From: Baffinella frigidus
Taxonomy: Eukaryota > Cryptophyceae > Cryptomonadales > Baffinellaceae
DNA: 13,767 nucleotides
Assembly: GCA_026770585.1 (NCBI GenBank)
Contig: MU647333.1
Coordinates: forward strand, 96,360 to 110,126
Direction of reading: 5' to 3'
Position numbers and translations under genes: made by a program. The notes under the pieces were generated by a model that worked only from the letters and a program-made list of their open reading frames with translations, was not told where the DNA came from and made no database searches. Each line of letters opens with the position of its first letter. The first letter of the stretch is position 1. This document shows positions 8,401-11,400 of the stretch, one piece after another.

Positions 8401-11400
8401 CCCCGGGGAAACCCATCTTGCTGTCAGAATCTGGCAACGAAAATCGCGACACACCTGGTTCATACGAGCAAGAGTAAAGCACGTGTGTAGTGATTTTCGT
8501 TGCCGCATTCTGAAAGAAACGTGCGCTTTGCAGGCGCGCACCGTGTAGATGACGGGGAGCGAGTTCAGGGTCTCGGGTTTCGGGTTTCGGGTTTCGGGTT
8601 TCGGGTTCAGGGTTTAGGTAGGGTTTAGTGTTTAGTGTTTAGGGTTTAGGGTGTAGGGTTTAGGGTGTAGTGCTTAGTGTTTATTGTTTATTGTTTATCA
8701 TTTAGGGTTTAGGGCTTACCGTGTAGATGATGGGGAGCGAGGCCGCGAGGCGCAGCGCCGCGTATCTGGTCGGGGTTAGGCGTTAGGCCGAGACGCGTTT
8801 CGGGTTTCGGGTTTCGGGCTTAACACTCAAGTTTCGGGGTTCCTCAAGTAACTCGGGCGGGCGGGCGCGTTGATCAGCGTGCGCGCTGAAAAGCACCCCC
8901 CACACCCTGGGCCCTAAACCCTAGACCGCAATGCTTTTTTACAACAACGGTCGGGAGGAGGATCTCTTTTTCTTTTTCGGGTTCAGGGGTTGTTGTTAGG
9001 GTGGCGGGTTGACCTCTCACGCTTCGGGTTGAGGGTGTTACTGCTCGCGGACGGAGCGGAGGGAGGTGTCAGAAAGGAGGTCGACGCGCATCTCCAGCGC
9101 GTCCGCGCCCGCCTCGATCTGCAGAATGTCGCGCCCGGCCTTCCGCAGGTCCTGTTGTAGCGTGTGTTCAGTTTCGGTTCATAATCTTTGGATTCATAGG
9201 GGGTTGGGGTGTATTAGCCCCTCACCCCTCAAGGGGGGGTGTCAGAAAGGGGGTCGACGGCCTTTCGGAGATCCTGTTGTAATTTGTAGGGGTCGGGCTG
9301 ATGAAATAAAGGGTTAGCCGAGGGGTTTGGGGTAAGGGTTTAGGGTTTGCGCGCATCTCGAGCGCGTACGCAAACCTGATTCTGTCTTAGGGTGGGTTCG
9401 TTGGGGTTTAGAGTCAGGAAAGGGTTGAGGGTTAGGTCCGCCCCCGCCTCGATCTCATCGGGAAACAGTTTTAATTCAAAACCATTGGATTTAATGCAAA
9501 ATTACTACACGAATTCTGTAATATTACTAGTAAAACTCGTTGTGTGTAGTATATTTCATTGCCATAAAGTTTTAAATTACACCCGTTTCCCTAAGAGATC
9601 TGCAGAATGTCCCGCCCGGCCTTCCGGAGATCCTGGTTTGGTTAACCAATTAAATTAAAGGTTTAATTGATTACAGGGTGCATCAATTAAATTCAAGGAT
9701 TCCGCGAAGGTTTAGGGGTTCGCACCTTGTGGGTGAGGGACATGACGACGCTGCCCTCGAGGAGGGGCGTCTTCTCGGAGCGCACCACACGGTCCACCAG
9801 CGCGCACAGCGATGCGTGTGCTGGGGTGGGGCTTGGGGTTAGGGCGTATGGTTTATAGTTTATAGTTCAGGGTTCACTACAATCAACCCTACACCCTGAC
9901 ACCACAGATACTGTCGCGGTCGCCGCCGAGGGTTTGGGGGTGAGGGTTCGGGTTTTGGTGTTTGGCCCGTTTCTTAAGGCTCATAGACTATTGTATCACT
10001 CAACTCAAGGCTAAACGGCCTGATTCAGGACCTGTATCGAAAGTAACCACGCCAGGACAGAAATCCAATTTTGAACGATTTTTCATTTTACTACACGATC
10101 TAGGAGTAAAGTTGATTCTACCCGGGAAACACGCCAAAAGTGATGGGAATTGGAGCTCTTTGCTGGCAAAATTTTAAAAATCTGTACCACGATAAGCCAT
10201 CTCAACACTTTTAGCGCGAACGAGTGTGTGTGTGAAAAGGAACTTATTCCCTGGCGTGGTCTTGGGGTTTGCCCCCCCCCCGCCTCTATCTGCTGGATGT
10301 CGACGAGGAGCAATCGCAAAAGTCAATTTCTCGAATTTCATGGGGAATACACGCCAAAAGTGGATCAAAAGTCCCTGACAGGGACTCTACTAGAGCCATT
10401 TCTTTTTACAATTGCTCCGCGTAAAATCTAGGGTGGCTGCCGGATGTCGAGCGAGAGGAGGCTTCTTTCGGGTTGAAGGTTTGGGGGTTAGGGTTCACTG
10501 CGACCAACCCTAAAACCCTGAAACCAGCACACATACTGTCGCGGTTCACCAGCGCCAAGCGCGAGGCGTGCGCTGTTTTCGAGGGTTGGGGTTCGGGTTT
10601 AGGGGTTTGGGTTTTGAGTTCAGGGTTTTGGGTTTTGGGTATATGGGTTGAGCCTTGGTTCGCAAACCACAGTGCACACAAAAATACGGGATAGGGCTGC
10701 TACGAAGGGGAGGGGCACGAATTGACGGGTCAAAATGGGGGCAAAGAACTGCACCTTGAGCTCAAAATTGACCCCCACTTTTTTAGGTCGTTTTGAAGCT
10801 GAGATCACGCTGAGATCTTTCCCGTTTGCAAAAGTTGAAATAATTAACTTTGGGACGAGCTGCGGCGTGCCAAAATTTGCTCAGACCAAGGCGATTTTTA
10901 ATTGAAGGGGTCTTAACCACACAATCCCTGATGAAATCACAAATTGTGTCAGCACTACATGTGATTGTAAACGGGAAATGTGTTGTAAAGACCGAATTTG
11001 CCCCATTTGCTCATCAAAAGCACTTTTAGGATATAAAAATGGATTTCGGTACATATCTTAAAAGTGAGATTGTTTTTTTTGTACCAGGTTTGAATTCAAA
11101 CGTTTCGTTTTGTGTGGTAAAGAAGCCTTCATCTTTCGAATCACCCGTCAATTTGGACCCCTCTCTTCGTACGCGGAATCACTAGACGGAATTCGGGAAT
11201 TGCGGTCAGTTCACAATTTCCTTCACAAATCGGCCACTTTTGGATAAAAATCGATTTGTTTCTCGGGTAAAATGACTTCTGTCATTGCGACGATTTTGGA
11301 CCCGACAAGGTTTCGGTTGCCATGCAGTGGTTCCGCGTAGTGGGGTAGAGCAATGATGCGAAAACTTGCCGATTTTCCCAGAAATATTTTCGGAAATTCA

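Noticed and set aside
9962-10431. Short open frames in the unique part of intron 3
   Set aside because: Several overlapping frames on both strands, none with a recognisable motif; they span foldback ends and lie within an intron flanked by phase-compatible exons.
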